A stretch of DNA of 64,000 nucleotides from Limobrevibacterium gyesilva (GCF_025989185.1 NZ_JAPDNT010000001.1:434001-498000); one strand, 5' to 3'; counted from the stretch's first letter, positions 17,973 through 27,264 are shown. The notes: generated from the letters alone by a model not told the origin. Made by a program: numbers and translations.

Positions 17973-19046
17973 TCAGTTCTCCTCGATCTTCGGCCGGCGG
18001 CCGACGGTGACGGGAAGGTCGATGTCCTTGCCCTGGCGGCGCACCGCAAGGTGCACGGTGTTGCCCGGCGGGGTCATAGCGACGCCGCGGATCAGGCTTC
18101 GGGCGGACTCGACGCCCTGGCCGTTCAGCCCGGTCACGACGTCGCCTGCCCGCAGCCCCGCGCGTGCGGCCGGCCCGGCGCGGTCCACCGCAGCGATGCC
18201 CACGCCCGCCGGGCTGCGGCCGCTGGCCGGAACGTCCTGCACGGACACGCCGAGCCAGCCGCGATCGATGCGGCCCTTCTCGCGCAGCTCGGCCACGATC
18301 TTGCTGACCAGCTCGCTCGGGATGGCGAAACCGACGCCGGCCGACGCACCCGAGGGCGACAGGATCGCCGTGTTCATGCCCACCACCTGACCGTCCATGT
18401 TGAACAGCGGGCCGCCGGAATTGCCGGGATTGATCGGCGCGTCGATCTGGATGAAGTCGTCGAACAGGCCGGCGCCGATGTCCCGCCCGCGCGCCGAGAC
18501 GATGCCGACGGTGACCGACCCCGCCAGCCCGAACGGATTGCCCGCGGCCAGCACCCAGTCGCCCACTTCCAGCACCCGGCTGTCGCCCCAGCTCGCCGCG
18601 GGCAGCGGCGTGGGCGGGGAAACCTTGATCAGCGCGACATCGGTCAACTCGTCGGCGCCGATCAGGCGGGCCGGCAGCTCGGTGCCGTCCGACAGCCCGA
18701 CCACGATCTTGTCGGCACTGCCGACCACGTGGTTGTTGGTCACGATGTAGCCTGAGGGGTCGATGATGTAGCCGGACCCGGCGCCCATCACCTGCTGACG
18801 GCGCTGGCGGAACCGGTCCCGGAACTGGCGCTGGAGCTCGGGCGGCAGGGCGGAAAACGCGTCGTTGGACGCGACCGTCTCGGTGACCGCGATGTTCACC
18901 ACTGTCGGCATCACGCGCTTGACCAAAGGCGAGAAACTCTCCGGGCCCGTGCGCGCATCGGCGGTGCGGGCACGCACCAGGAGGGCTGCGAGGGCCAGTG
19001 TGCCGAAGGCGCGGCGCGGTATTGGGGCGGGCATGGCAGCAGGCAT
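17973..19046 (-). CDS. degP: DegP/HtrA-family periplasmic serine protease
   Basis: Periplasmic protease-chaperone for misfolded envelope proteins, 357 residues. A Tat-like or Sec signal (PRRAFGTLALAALLV) precedes the mature part. Catalytic triad: H106 in TNNHVVG, D136 in LTDVALIKV and S210 in NPGNSGGPL. Only one PDZ domain follows (about 255-345), so it is closer to the DegS/MucD-like short forms than to two-PDZ DegP. The ATG at 19046 has GGAGA upstream; the open frame continues without a signal sequence. Gene order protease-regulator-kinase points to stress-responsive expression. Confidence 0.92.
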   Translation of the reverse strand: MPAAMPAPIPRRAFGTLALAALLVRARTADARTGPESFSPLVKRVMPTVVNIAVTETVASNDAFSALPPELQRQFRDRFRQRRQQVMGAGSGYIIDPSGYIVTNNHVVGSADKIVVGLSDGTELPARLIGADELTDVALIKVSPPTPLPAASWGDSRVLEVGDWVLAAGNPFGLAGSVTVGIVSARGRDIGAGLFDDFIQIDAPINPGNSGGPLFNMDGQVVGMNTAILSPSGASAGVGFAIPSELVSKIVAELREKGRIDRGWLGVSVQDVPASGRSPAGVGIAAVDRAGPAARAGLRAGDVVTGLNGQGVESARSLIRGVAMTPPGNTVHLAVRRQGKDIDLPVTVGRRPKIEEN

Positions 19047-19128
19047 GGTCGAGTCTCCGCTCGATCGGGGCGATCTGAGGTCAAAGTGGCGTGCCGGGTT
19101 GCGCGCAACAAGATTACGCCGCAACGGA

Positions 19129-21570
19129 TTACGGCCGGCGAACCGGGGCTGTGGCGGGATCGTCGGGCCAATGGTGCCTGGGGTACCGGCCCCGCATGTC
19201 CTTGCGCACATCCGCCCAGGCGCCGCGCCAGAATCCCGGCAGGTCCGCGGTGATCGCGACGGGCCGGCCGGCCGGGGACAGCAAGGCCAGCCGCAACTCG
19301 GCCCGGCCGCCGGCCAGACGTGGGGTCTCCGCAAGGCCGTAGAAAAGCTGCGCGCGCGCTTCGGCCACCGGCACGGGCTGGGTGTAGTCGACGGCGGCGC
19401 GGCCGCCCGGCAGGGTGAGATGCGTGGGCAGGTCCCGATCCAGCCGGCTCGCCTGTTCCCAGCTCAGCTGGCCGCGCAGGATCGCTTGCAGGTCGAGCCT
19501 TTGGACATCGGCCAGACGCGCCGAGCCGTACAGGTGCGGGGCCAGCCAGGCGCGCGATTCCGCCAATGCCGCCTCCGAGAGATCGGGCCAGCCCCCCTGC
19601 GGCTCCAGCAGCCGCATCAGGGCCACGCGCGCCTGCAGCTGCCGCGCCGTATCGGTCCAGGGCAGTGCCGCGATCGGCACCGCGGCGGCCAGGGCGGCGG
19701 CGGTGTCGGCGGGATCGGCCGGCTCAGTGCGGTCCTCCAGCACCAGCGCGCCCAGCCGCCGCCGGCGGCGGGCCAGGACCGAGCCGGTGACCGGATCGAG
19801 GCCGGTTTCCACCGCCTCCGTCACCCGTGCGGCAAGGAATGCCGGCAGCCGCGCGGGATCGAGCGGGGCGGCCAGTCGGATACGGGCGCCAGCCTTCATC
19901 TCCAGGCTGGCGACCGCCAGCAGCGGCGCCTTCGACAATGGGTCGCCCAGCGGCAACCGCGCGCCGCCGCCGCCGGACAGCCGGAAGCTGCCAGGCTCGC
20001 CGCGCCGCTGGGCGATGCGGTCGGGGAAGCCGGCGGCCAGCAGCGGGGCCGGGTCCCCCGCGGCCGCGATGTCCGGAAGGCGCAGCCGGCGGCGATACTG
20101 GGCGGCCGCCCGGCGAATGCGGGACACGGCGCCACGATCGGCGTCCGCAGCCCCCTCCAGGGCTGCCAGCCGCAAGCCGATATCGGCGGGGGCGTCGGGA
20201 TTGCGCAGCGGGTCGCGTTCTTCCAGCAGCGCCGCGAGTTCGGCCGCCAGCACGGCCTGGGCGGGCGTCTCGGCGGCCAGCATCATCGCAGCGAGGCGGG
20301 GATGCGCGCCAAGCCGCGCCATCAGGCGGCCGGCTTCGGTGATGCGTCCGGCGGCATCCAGCGCGCCCAGCTCCGTCAGCAAGGCGGTGGCCGCGGCGAG
20401 CGCCCCGGGGGGCGGCGCATCCGGGAACGGCAACGCGCCTGGCTCGGCGCCCCAGGCGGCGCAGTCCAGCCGCAGGCCAGACAGCTCGGCCTCCAGGATC
20501 TCCGGCCGATCGAAAGCGGGCAGGCCGCGATGCAGCGCCGTGGTCCATAGCCGGATCGCCACACCCGGCCCTTCCCGACCGGCGCGGCCGGCGCGCTGGT
20601 CGGCGGCGGCGCGGCTGATGCGCAGGGTGGCCAGACGTGTCAGGCCGGTCGCCGGATCCAATCGCGGTGCCCGCCGCCACCCGCCATCGACGACGATACG
20701 CACGCCCGGCACGGTCAACGAGGTCTCGGCGATCGAGGTCGCCAGGACCACCCGCCGCGTCTCCGCCGGCCGCAGCGCGCGGTCCTGCTCGGCGGGCGGC
20801 AGCTCGCCGTGCAGCGGCAGCACCAGCGCGCCGCAGCCTTCCAGCGCCGCCTGGGCGCGCCGGATCTCGCCCATGCCCGGCAGGAACGCCAGCACGTCGC
20901 CGTCATGCTCGGCCAGGGCGGCGCGCACCGCCCGCGCCAACGCGGCCGGCAGATCGCGCTGGGTCGCGATGTCGCGCCCGGCGTGGCGGATGCTGACGGG
21001 ATGGGCGCGGCCGGCGCTCTCGATCACCTGCGCGTCCAGCAGCGGGCCGAGCCGTGCGCCATCGGCGGTGGCGGACATGGCGAGCAGGCGGAGTTCCGGG
21101 CGCAGGTTGCGTTGCAGGTCCAGGCAGAAGGCCAGCGCCAGGTCGGCGTCCAGCGCGCGCTCGTGCACCTCGTCGAGGATGACGATGGCTGTGCCGTCCA
21201 GGCCGGGGTCGGACTGCAGGCGGCGCGCCAGCAGGCCCTCGGTCACGACCTCGATGCGCGTCGCCGCCGACACCGCGGAATCGAGCCGCGTGCGGTAGCC
21301 GACGGTCTGGCCGGGCTTCTCCCCGAGCAGCCCAGCCATGCGCGTGGCGGCGGCGCGGGCGGCAAGGCGGCGCGGCTCCAGCATCACGATCCGGCCGGTC
21401 CCGACCCAGGGCGCATCCAGCAGCGCCAGCGGCACGAGCGTTGTCTTGCCGGCGCCGGGCGGGGCGATCAGGACGGCGTTGGACCGCCCGGCCAGGGCGG
21501 CCAGCAGGCCGGGCAGACATTCGATGACGGGCAGGTCGCCGGCAAGGGACAGAAGCGCATCTGGGTTCAC
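19129..21570 (-). CDS. hrpB: ATP-dependent helicase HrpB
   Basis: DEAH-type RNA/DNA helicase of 813 residues, the usual HrpB length. Walker A is APPGAGKTTL (36-45), DEVH box at 133-136 (ILDEVHER), motif III SATAD, and the C-terminal HrpB-specific region ends with RRHAPWP-like sequence (GRYPRHHWPDDPA). Motif VI QRAGRAGREGPGVAIRLW is also present. Cellular role of HrpB is poorly defined; it is non-essential in E. coli. The gene lies between degP and the DsbD-family gene, from which it diverges (80 bp between starts). Confidence 0.94.
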   Translation of the reverse strand: MNPDALLSLAGDLPVIECLPGLLAALAGRSNAVLIAPPGAGKTTLVPLALLDAPWVGTGRIVMLEPRRLAARAAATRMAGLLGEKPGQTVGYRTRLDSAVSAATRIEVVTEGLLARRLQSDPGLDGTAIVILDEVHERALDADLALAFCLDLQRNLRPELRLLAMSATADGARLGPLLDAQVIESAGRAHPVSIRHAGRDIATQRDLPAALARAVRAALAEHDGDVLAFLPGMGEIRRAQAALEGCGALVLPLHGELPPAEQDRALRPAETRRVVLATSIAETSLTVPGVRIVVDGGWRRAPRLDPATGLTRLATLRISRAAADQRAGRAGREGPGVAIRLWTTALHRGLPAFDRPEILEAELSGLRLDCAAWGAEPGALPFPDAPPPGALAAATALLTELGALDAAGRITEAGRLMARLGAHPRLAAMMLAAETPAQAVLAAELAALLEERDPLRNPDAPADIGLRLAALEGAADADRGAVSRIRRAAAQYRRRLRLPDIAAAGDPAPLLAAGFPDRIAQRRGEPGSFRLSGGGGARLPLGDPLSKAPLLAVASLEMKAGARIRLAAPLDPARLPAFLAARVTEAVETGLDPVTGSVLARRRRRLGALVLEDRTEPADPADTAAALAAAVPIAALPWTDTARQLQARVALMRLLEPQGGWPDLSEAALAESRAWLAPHLYGSARLADVQRLDLQAILRGQLSWEQASRLDRDLPTHLTLPGGRAAVDYTQPVPVAEARAQLFYGLAETPRLAGGRAELRLALLSPAGRPVAITADLPGFWRGAWADVRKDMRGRYPRHHWPDDPATAPVRRP

Positions 21571-21650
21571 GGCGGGGCAGTATCACTCTTCGCCATTGCG
21601 TGCGACGCCCCCCATATGGCGCGTAGGATGCGGCCGACGAGGAGACCTGG

Positions 21651-23675
21651 ATGACACGGCTTCGGACCTGGATTGCCGGCCTCGCGCTGCTCGCGGCGGC
21701 AGCGCCGGCGCACGCGCTGGAGAGCGCCCCGGTCGTGAGCCCCCGCGCCGCCGCGACGCTGGTGTCCGAAGTCGACGCGGCGCTTCCGGGCCAGCCCTTC
21801 CGGGTCGGCCTGCGGCTGCGCATGGCGCCGGGCTGGCACACCTATTGGCAGAACCCCGGCGATGCCGGCGTGGCGCCGGAACTGAGCTTCACCCTGCCGG
21901 CGGGCGCCACCGCCGGGCCCATCGCCTGGCCGGCGCCGGCGCGGCAGCCCGAAGGCCCGCTGATGACGTATGGCTATTCCGGCGAAGTGCTGCTGCCGGT
22001 GACCATCTCCGGCGGCCCCGGGCCGGTTGCGCTGCATGCCACCTGGCTGGTCTGCGAGAAGATCTGCGTTCCGGAGGAAGGCGATTTCCGCATCGACGTG
22101 CCGGCGGGCGCACGGTCCCTGTCGGCCGAGGCGCCGCTGTTCACGGCAGCCGACGCGCGCATGCCCCGGCCTTCTCCCTGGCAGGCCCGTATCGCGCCCG
22201 ACGGCACATTGGCAGTCACCGGCGAGGGGTTGTCGGGCGCGACGGTACAGGATGCGTGGTTCATCCCGGACGGCTTCGGGACGATCGAGAACAGCGCGCC
22301 GCAAACGCTGACGCTGCGCGACAACGGTCTGCGCCTGGCGCTGAAGACCGGCCCGGACTTCAGGGCCGGCGTGCCGCTGGACGGGTTGCTGGTGATCCGC
22401 GACCGTGGCGGGCAGGACAGCACGGTGCAGATCGCCGCTGCGCCCGGCGCGGTCGCGGCAACGATGCCATTGCTGCAGGTCCTTGGCCTGGCGCTGCTCG
22501 GCGGCCTGATCCTCAACCTGATGCCGTGCGTGTTTCCGGTGCTGGCGATGAAGGCGGTGGGCCTCGCGGCGTTGTCGGGGAAGGAGCGTGGGCACGCCTG
22601 GGGGCACGCCGCTGCCTACACGGCCGGCGTACTCGCCTGTTTCGCCGCCATCGCCTTCACCTTGCTGGCGCTGCGACAGGCCGGAGCGGTGGCGGGCTGG
22701 GGGTTCCAGTTCCAGTCCCCTGTGTTCGTCGCCGCGACCGCCTGGGTGCTGTTCGCGGTCGGGCTGAACCTGTCCGGCGTCTTCGCGATGGGCGGCAGCG
22801 TCGGCGTTGGGCAGTCATTGGCCGTCCGCGGCGGCCATGCCGGCAGCTTCTTCACCGGCCTGCTCGCCGTGCTCGTCGCCACGCCCTGCACCGCGCCGTT
22901 CATGGGCGTTGCCATCACCGCGGGCCTTGCGGGATCGCCGGTGGACACGCTGGCGGTGTTCGTCGCGATGGGGCTGGGGCTCGCCCTGCCCTACGTGCTG
23001 CTCGCCACCATCCCGGCGGTGGCGCGGGCGCTGCCGCGGCCTGGTCCGTGGATGGATATCCTCAAGCAGGTCCTGGCGTTCCCGATGTATGCCGCCAGCG
23101 CATGGCTGGTATGGGTGGTCAGCCAGGGGGCCGGGCCACCCGGCGTGATGGCCACGGCCGCAGGCCTGGTGCTGATCGGCTTCGCCGGCTGGGCGCTGGG
23201 GCTCGCACAGTCCGGAGCGGGCCGCAGGCTGAGCCGTGGGGTCGCGGTTGTGGCCGGGCTTGCGGCGCTGGGCGTGCTGGCCGGTTTCGCAATGGCGCCG
23301 AGCCCTGAACAGCAGACGCAGTCCGCGCAGGACAGCGAGAAATTCTCGGCCGCGCGTCTGGCAGCCTTGCAGGCGGAAGGGCGGCCGGTGTTCGTCAACA
23401 TGACCGCCGCCTGGTGCGTCACCTGCCTGGTGAATGAGCGTATCGCGCTGGCCCCCGAGTCCGTGCGCCAGGCTTTCGCCACGCGCGGCGTGACCTACCT
23501 GAAGGGCGACTGGACCCGCCAGGACCCGGAGATAACCCGGTTCCTGCGCGCGCATGACCGTGACGGCGTGCCGCTGTACATGCTGTTTCCCGGCGGCAAC
23601 CGGCCGCCGATCATGCTGCCGCAGATCCTGACGGCCGGGATCGTGCTGGACGCACTGGATGGAATCGGGGGGTGA
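21651..23675 (+). CDS. DsbD/ScsB-family thiol:disulfide interchange protein
   Basis: Inner-membrane reductase that carries electrons from cytoplasmic thioredoxin to periplasmic thiol proteins. The 674-residue protein has a signal peptide (to about residue 23), a periplasmic N-terminal domain with the cysteine pair CEKIC (near 140), a membrane domain of about eight helices with the reactive cysteines in NLMPCVFPV and ATPCTAPFMG, and a C-terminal thioredoxin domain with WCVTC. The long N-terminal domain resembles ScsB-type proteins more than E. coli DsbD. It is divergent from hrpB and followed by the tRNA gene. Confidence 0.9.
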   Translation: MTRLRTWIAGLALLAAAAPAHALESAPVVSPRAAATLVSEVDAALPGQPFRVGLRLRMAPGWHTYWQNPGDAGVAPELSFTLPAGATAGPIAWPAPARQPEGPLMTYGYSGEVLLPVTISGGPGPVALHATWLVCEKICVPEEGDFRIDVPAGARSLSAEAPLFTAADARMPRPSPWQARIAPDGTLAVTGEGLSGATVQDAWFIPDGFGTIENSAPQTLTLRDNGLRLALKTGPDFRAGVPLDGLLVIRDRGGQDSTVQIAAAPGAVAATMPLLQVLGLALLGGLILNLMPCVFPVLAMKAVGLAALSGKERGHAWGHAAAYTAGVLACFAAIAFTLLALRQAGAVAGWGFQFQSPVFVAATAWVLFAVGLNLSGVFAMGGSVGVGQSLAVRGGHAGSFFTGLLAVLVATPCTAPFMGVAITAGLAGSPVDTLAVFVAMGLGLALPYVLLATIPAVARALPRPGPWMDILKQVLAFPMYAASAWLVWVVSQGAGPPGVMATAAGLVLIGFAGWALGLAQSGAGRRLSRGVAVVAGLAALGVLAGFAMAPSPEQQTQSAQDSEKFSAARLAALQAEGRPVFVNMTAAWCVTCLVNERIALAPESVRQAFATRGVTYLKGDWTRQDPEITRFLRAHDRDGVPLYMLFPGGNRPPIMLPQILTAGIVLDALDGIGG

Positions 23676-23688
23676 CGGGGCGGCGCGC

Positions 23689-23762
23689 TGGAGCGGGTGA
23701 AGGGAATCGAACCCTCGTATGCAGCTTGGGAAGCTGCCGTTCTACCATTGAACTACACCCGC
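23689..23762 (-). tRNA. tRNA-Gly (anticodon CCC)
   Basis: The minus strand reads GCGGGTG... through ...CACCCGC then TCCA. The acceptor arms pair over 7 bp, the D arm has TTCAATGGTAGAA, the anticodon stem is GCAGC/GCTGC around loop TTCCCAA (anticodon CCC), and the T arm is GGTTCGATTCC. The CCA end is encoded. It lies 13 bases past the DsbD-family stop on the opposite strand. Transcription is towards that gene. Confidence 0.96.
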
Positions 23763-23889
23763 GGCGCAGGCCCGCTGCTGGGGTTATAGGAAGCCGCCGC
23801 GGGCGGCGCAACGTTGCGGACGACGCCCTGCCGGCTTGACGGCCCAACGGCGCGGCCATAGGGTTTGCGGGCCGGAACGTTCGACTCCG

Positions 23890-23950
23890 GCCCTCGTGAT
23901 TTGTCCGGCCGGATTGCGGCGAGGTGAAACAAGCGCGCTAAAGAGGCCAG
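23890..23950 (+). promoter_or_regulatory. SAM-II riboswitch upstream of metZ
   Basis: The stretch matches the SAM-II aptamer consensus closely. P1 is CCTCG (23892-23896) pairing with CGAGG (23920-23924); the loop carries GTGATTTG (23896-23903) and ATTGCGGC; the downstream conserved bases are GAAACAAG and GCTAAAGAGG (23937-23946), followed by GGCC that can form the pseudoknot with the loop GGCC at 23907-23910. SAM-II elements are known upstream of metA, metX and metZ in alphaproteobacteria and lower expression when SAM is bound. Distance to the metZ start is about 70 bases, somewhat long for direct masking of its ribosome binding site. An 8-bp hairpin at 23869-23893 overlaps the 5' strand of P1. 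Confidence 0.92.
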
Positions 23951-24022
23951 CGAACATCCGTTCCGGAATCCCCCGCCGGGTCTTCGCGGCATCCACGGTC
24001 GGCCCATTTGCGAAGGGCCCCG

Positions 24023-25231
24023 ATGATGGCGATATCCAGTACCTACCGCCCCGCAACCCTGCTGGTGCAGGGTGGTATCGAGCGTACCCAGTTCGGCGAA
24101 ACCGCCGAAGCGTTGTTCCTCACCTCCGGCTTCGTCTACGACAGCGCCGAGCAGGCCGAGGCGACATTCACCGGCGCGATCAAGCACTTCCAGTACTCGC
24201 GCTTCGGCAATCCGACGGTCACGATGCTGGAGGAGCGGCTGGCCCTGATCGAAGGGGCCGATGCCTGTCGTGTCACCGCCACTGGCATGGCCGCGGTGAA
24301 TGCCGCGCTGCTGTCGCACCTGAAGGCCGGCGACCGCGTGGTTGCGTCGCGCGCCCTGTTCGGGTCCTGCCACTGGATCGTCTCGACCCTGCTGCCGCGC
24401 TACGGCATCGCCACCGAGTTCGTCGATGGCCGCGACCTCGACCAGTGGCGCGCGGCCCTTGCCCGGCCGGCCAACCTGGTGCTGCTGGAATCGCCGTCCA
24501 ACCCGATGCTGGAGATCGTCGATCTGCAGGCCGTCGCCGACCTCGCACACGCCGCCGGCGCCATCGTCGTGGTCGACAACGTGTTCGCCACCCCGTTGCT
24601 GCAGAAGCCGCTCCAGCTCGGGGCGGACGTGGTCGTGTACTCCTGTACCAAGCATATCGACGGCCAGGGCCGCGTGCTCGGCGGCGCCGTTCTCGGCCGG
24701 CAGAAATGGATCGAGGAGACGCTGCAGCCGTTCTTCCGCAATACCGGGCCGGCGATGTCGCCGTTCAACGCCTGGCTGCTGCTGAAGGGGCTCGAGACGC
24801 TGGCGCTGCGCGTTGACGCCGCGTGCCGGAGTGCCGCGACCATTGCCGACTTCCTGGCCGCGCGTCCGGAAATTTCGCGGGTCTGGTATCCCACCCGCGC
24901 CGACCATCCGCAGCGCGAACTGGCAACGGCGCAGATGACCAGCGGGGGCACGATGGTCATCTTCGAGGTCGCGGGCGGCAAGGACGCGGCCTTCCGGATG
25001 ATGAACGCCATGCGGCTGGTGAGGGTCTCCAACAACCTCGGCGACTCCAAGTCGCTGGCGACCCACCCTGCCACCACCACCCATATGCGCATCGGCGCCG
25101 AGGAACGTGCGCGGCTGGGCATCACCGACGGGGTGATCCGCCTCTCGGTCGGGCTCGAGGATGTCGAGGACCTGAAGGACGACCTCGCCGCCGCCCTGTC
25201 GGCACTCGGCACCCGCGCCGCCGCCGAATAG
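24023..25231 (+). CDS. metZ: O-succinylhomoserine sulfhydrylase
   Basis: PLP enzyme of the Cys/Met metabolism family that makes homocysteine directly from an O-acylated homoserine and sulfide. The 402-residue protein has YSRFGNPTVTMLEERLA (58-74), D186 in VVVDNVFATP, the PLP lysine K210 in YSCTKHIDGQGR, and the SLGDSKSL-equivalent NLGDSKSLATHP. RLVRVSNNLGD supports metZ over the gamma-lyase. AAGGG lies 6-10 bases upstream of the ATG at 24023; an in-frame TTG at 24008 is less likely. It is controlled by the SAM-II riboswitch 75 bp upstream and is followed by apaG. Confidence 0.93.
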   Translation: MMAISSTYRPATLLVQGGIERTQFGETAEALFLTSGFVYDSAEQAEATFTGAIKHFQYSRFGNPTVTMLEERLALIEGADACRVTATGMAAVNAALLSHLKAGDRVVASRALFGSCHWIVSTLLPRYGIATEFVDGRDLDQWRAALARPANLVLLESPSNPMLEIVDLQAVADLAHAAGAIVVVDNVFATPLLQKPLQLGADVVVYSCTKHIDGQGRVLGGAVLGRQKWIEETLQPFFRNTGPAMSPFNAWLLLKGLETLALRVDAACRSAATIADFLAARPEISRVWYPTRADHPQRELATAQMTSGGTMVIFEVAGGKDAAFRMMNAMRLVRVSNNLGDSKSLATHPATTTHMRIGAEERARLGITDGVIRLSVGLEDVEDLKDDLAAALSALGTRAAAE

Positions 25232-25291
25232 GCGCGATCGCTGGACTTTGCCCCGGCGCTCGCGTTGAGTGGAGCGCCGGGGAAGGACCGC

Positions 25292-25696
25292 ATGACCGAC
25301 GACTACAGCGCCACCACACGCGGCATCCGCATCAGCGTGCGTTCGTTCTACCTCGACGACCAGTCGAAGCCGGACGAGGGCCGGTTCGTGTGGGCGTACC
25401 GCATCCGCATCGAGAACACCGGCCGCGAGACGGTGCAGTTGCTGCGCCGCACCTGGCACATCACCGATGCCCGCGGCCGGACGCAACGGGTCCACGGCGC
25501 CGGCGTGATCGGCCAGCAACCGGTGCTGGAGCCCGGGGAGAGCTTCGAATACACCTCCGGCACGCCGCTGGAGACGCCGTCGGGCTTCATGTCCGGCCAG
25601 TATCACATGGTGGCGACCGCCTCGGGCGAACCATTCGACGTCGCCATCCCCGCGTTCAGCCTGGACAGCCCGCATCAGCATGGCCGCTTGCATTAG
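25292..25696 (+). CDS. apaG: ApaG (Co2+/Mg2+ efflux protein-like)
   Basis: Single-domain fibronectin III-like protein of 134 residues, matching ApaG by ENTGRETVQLLRRTWHITD, GVIGQQPVLEPGESFEYTSG and FMSGQYHMV. In enterobacteria ApaG is linked to Co2+ resistance and Mg2+ efflux; its molecular activity is unclear. The start at 25292 is preceded by GGAAGGACCGC; an upstream in-frame start at 25265 would add nine unrelated residues. It follows metZ by 60 bp and is probably in the same transcript, a frequent alphaproteobacterial arrangement. Confidence 0.94.
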   Translation: MTDDYSATTRGIRISVRSFYLDDQSKPDEGRFVWAYRIRIENTGRETVQLLRRTWHITDARGRTQRVHGAGVIGQQPVLEPGESFEYTSGTPLETPSGFMSGQYHMVATASGEPFDVAIPAFSLDSPHQHGRLH

Positions 25697-25889
25697 CGTG
25701 GCGCCAGGCAGATCACGTTGCGCAGAGGCGGTCGTGCCGGGGAACGCAGTTCGGGCTCACCTTGCGGGATCGGAACATGGCCCCATATCCCGCCCCGGTC
25801 ACTTATCGGCGACTGCCTCGGCCCGAACGCGCCGGGGGCCTGCTGACCCAACATACGACCTATCGGCATCGTCCTGAGGAATCGCAGCG

Positions 25890-26531
25890 GTGAACATTGC
25901 CACATCCCCGTCCCGCCTGACCCCGGCCGCCCCCGCCGCCTCCACCCGCCCAACGCGGGAAGAGGCCGAGGCTGCCGTGCGCACCCTCCTGCTCTGGGCC
26001 GGGGACGACCCGGACCGCGAAGGCCTGTTGGGCACCCCGGACCGGGTGGTCCGGTCATACGAGGAATTCTTCGCGGGCTACCAGGTCGATCCCGTCGCCC
26101 TGCTGGAGCGCACGTTCGAGGAGACCGACGGCTACGACGAGATCGTGCTGCTGCGCGACATCCGGCTGGAAAGCTATTGCGAGCACCATGTGGTGCCGAT
26201 CATCGGGCGCGCCCACGTGGCCTATCTGCCGCATCGCCGCGTGGTGGGCATCAGCAAGCTCGCCCGCGTGGTCGACGCCTACGCCAAGCGCCTGCAGATC
26301 CAGGAAAAGCTGACGGCGCAAATTGCCAACACGATCAACGAGGTGCTGCAGCCGCGCGGGGTGGCCGTGATCCTCGAGGCGCAGCACCAGTGCATGACCA
26401 CGCGCGGCATCCACAAGCCCGGCGTGTCCATGGTCACCAGCCGCATGCTCGGCGCATTCCGCGACGATGCCACCACCCGCCGCGAGTTGCTGGCGATGGT
26501 CGGCCGGTTGCCCGGCCCGAGCCTCGAATAG
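25890..26531 (+). CDS. folE: GTP cyclohydrolase I
   Basis: Converts GTP to 7,8-dihydroneopterin triphosphate, first step of folate (and queuosine or biopterin) synthesis. The 213-residue protein has zinc ligands C97 and H100 in [10 protein letters not shown] and C168 in [13 protein letters not shown], with KLARVVD and RLQIQEKLT in between. Start is a GTG at 25890 with GAGGA about 8 bases upstream. About 190 bp of upstream sequence has no other gene. It converges on the 2OG-Fe dioxygenase gene. A zinc-dependent enzyme of this type is consistent with zinc-uptake regulation elsewhere in the window, though not linked here. Confidence 0.95.
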   Translation: MNIATSPSRLTPAAPAASTRPTREEAEAAVRTLLLWAGDDPDREGLLGTPDRVVRSYEEFFAGYQVDPVALLERTFEETDGYDEIVLLRDIRLESYCEHHVVPIIGRAHVAYLPHRRVVGISKLARVVDAYAKRLQIQEKLTAQIANTINEVLQPRGVAVILEAQHQCMTTRGIHKPGVSMVTSRMLGAFRDDATTRRELLAMVGRLPGPSLE

Positions 26532-26541
26532 ACGGGCAGCG

Positions 26542-26560
26542 GCCTCAGGCGGCCTGAGGC
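26542..26560. terminator. Short hairpin between convergent folE and dioxygenase genes
   Basis: GCCTCAGG (26542-26549) pairs with CCTGAGGC (26553-26560) around a 3-base loop. It begins 11 bases after the folE stop and includes the dioxygenase stop codon. It could terminate folE transcription, but has no T tract, so rating is low. Confidence 0.35.
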
Positions 26561-27264
26561 TGGGCGGCGCGGAACGTCACCACCAGCACGTCGCGATGGG
26601 CCGGGCGCGCCGGGTCGAGCGGCCGCACTGCGGTCACGCCGTGATAGACCTGCGAATCGTCGACCAGCGCCGCGTCGAGCGGTTCGGTCAGGGTGAAGCT
26701 GCCGAGCGGCACCTTGTCCAGGCCGTGGATGGTCGTGGTACCGCTGGCGATGTTCTCGCGATCGATCATCAGCACCAGCACGTAGTCCACGCCGTCGCGG
26801 TGCAATCCCTCGGGCGTCGGCTTGCCAGCTTCGTCCGACCGGGCCTCGATGCGGAACTGGTGGGTCTCGATGTGCCATGACGTGCCTGGGGAGAGGCTGT
26901 CGAACAACGCCCGGCAGGCACGCAGGATCGTGCGCATGCTGGCGCCGTTGGCAATCGTCTCGGGCACCGGCTCGAACCAGCGTTCGATGCCGCCATGCAG
27001 CGGGTTGTACTCGACGGTCTGGTAATGCGGCTGGTGCGGCGCGCGGGCGATTGCGACGTCGCCGACCGGCGCTGCGAACACCGCGTGGCGGCGGCGGCGG
27101 TAGCGACCGCCATCGGCCATGTACTGATCCAGCGCCATGCCGTTCCAGCTGGCGGCAAACTCCGGCCAGTCGGTCAGGCTGCCCGACTGCTCAAGCCAGG
27201 CGCGGGTGTCGGCGGCGTGCAGGAATTCGAAGCCGTCCTGCTGCAGGCGTTCTGATCTCGTCAC
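26545..27264 (-). CDS. 2-oxoglutarate/Fe(II)-dependent dioxygenase family protein
   Basis: Predicted mononuclear iron hydroxylase of 239 residues, resembling the 2OG-Fe oxygenase family that includes bacterial L-isoleucine 4-hydroxylase. The iron facial triad is H155 and D157 in LHRDGVDYV and H208 in VYHGVTAV; R214 or R220 may bind 2-oxoglutarate. HYQTVEYNPLHGGIERWF is a conserved family region. Its start overlaps the mscS stop as ATGA, so the two are coupled. A free amino acid is the likely substrate by family, but no gene nearby identifies it. Confidence 0.8.
   Translation of the reverse strand: MTRSERLQQDGFEFLHAADTRAWLEQSGSLTDWPEFAASWNGMALDQYMADGGRYRRRRHAVFAAPVGDVAIARAPHQPHYQTVEYNPLHGGIERWFEPVPETIANGASMRTILRACRALFDSLSPGTSWHIETHQFRIEARSDEAGKPTPEGLHRDGVDYVLVLMIDRENIASGTTTIHGLDKVPLGSFTLTEPLDAALVDDSQVYHGVTAVRPLDPARPAHRDVLVVTFRAAQPQAA

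Noticed and set aside
23689-23762. tRNA-Gly as an integration site for a mobile element
   Set aside because: No integrase, direct repeat or shift in composition was found on either side of the tRNA gene.
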